DNA of 64,000 nt from Rhizobacter sp964253025 (GTDB lineage: Bacteria; Pseudomonadota; Gammaproteobacteria; Burkholderiales; Burkholderiaceae_C). A model generated the notes under the pieces. The model was not told the DNA's origin. It did not search any database and was given only the letters and a program-made list of their open reading frames with translations. Position numbers and translations under genes: made by a program. Shown here piece after piece: positions 63,960 to 64,000 of the stretch. Each line of letters opens with the position of its first letter. The stretch's first letter is position 1. The stretch is taken from NCBI RefSeq assembly GCF_964253025.1, contig NZ_CAXUQC020000001.1, forward strand, positions 4,836,001 to 4,900,000, in the 5' to 3' direction.

Positions 63960-64000
63960 CAGGCAGCCCTCCCGGGAAGAGAAGATGCCGCACAGCGCCC

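Overview
The window reads as chromosomal DNA of a high-GC betaproteobacterium. The evidence is gene content and order: barely spaced operons, bamE and fur divergent, ptsN beside hprK, metX overlapping metW, lptD-surA-rsmA, and a thiamine operon behind a TPP element. I infer the Burkholderiales, somewhere near the Leptothrix/Rubrivivax/Rhizobacter group, from family resemblance only. No rRNA, tRNA, CRISPR array, prophage or insertion sequence was recognised.

Layout. 1-9.4 kb: end of a PAS/GAF sensor gene, a PNPOx-fold protein, a Bcr/CflA exporter, then metX-metW behind what looks like a SAM-II (SAM-alpha) riboswitch with its own terminator hairpin, a secreted chalcone-isomerase-like protein, a lipase-like hydrolase and an aldehyde dehydrogenase. 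9.4-17.6 kb: a degenerate HD-GYP protein, an SDR, an M20 peptidase, a large FAD oxidoreductase, and three tandem secreted DUF4148-type proteins with a duplicated promoter region next to a LysR regulator. 17.6-23.4 kb: envelope genes (amgK, lptD, surA) and rsmA. 23.4-24.8 kb: a small insert-like segment with a secreted guanyl-specific ribonuclease, its barstar-type inhibitor, a 12-bp inverted repeat and a short orphan reading frame. 24.8-32.1 kb: maeB, a divergent two-component system, thiL-pgpA-pncC. 32.1-37.4 kb: two lipoproteins and leuS-lptE-holA on the minus strand. 37.5-42.4 kb: a lone secreted arabinanase and the divergent metR/metE pair with a MetR-type palindrome. 42.5-48.2 kb: TPP riboswitch, thiC-thiO-thiS-thiG and a ThiD-ThiE fusion. 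48.2-57.0 kb: an ABC-type binding protein, bamE-dapB-exbB-exbD, fur, hpf-ptsN-hprK and corA. 57.0-64.0 kb: a tight eight-gene minus-strand operon of lipid-modifying and envelope functions (NTF2-like, SDR, DUF3833, MFS, chalcone-isomerase-like, CFA-synthase-like, DUF1365, FAD amine-oxidase-like), of the kind found under sigma-E/ChrR control in other proteobacteria.

Methionine biosynthesis is controlled at two levels here: an RNA element before metX and MetR before metE. Thiamine synthesis is nearly complete: ThiC and the fused ThiD supply the pyrimidine, ThiO/ThiS/ThiG the thiazole, the fused ThiE joins them and ThiL makes the diphosphate. The most interesting items are the SAM-II-like riboswitch in a betaproteobacterial setting, the ribonuclease/barstar pair, the duplicated LysR-linked regulatory block, and the lipid operon at the right edge.
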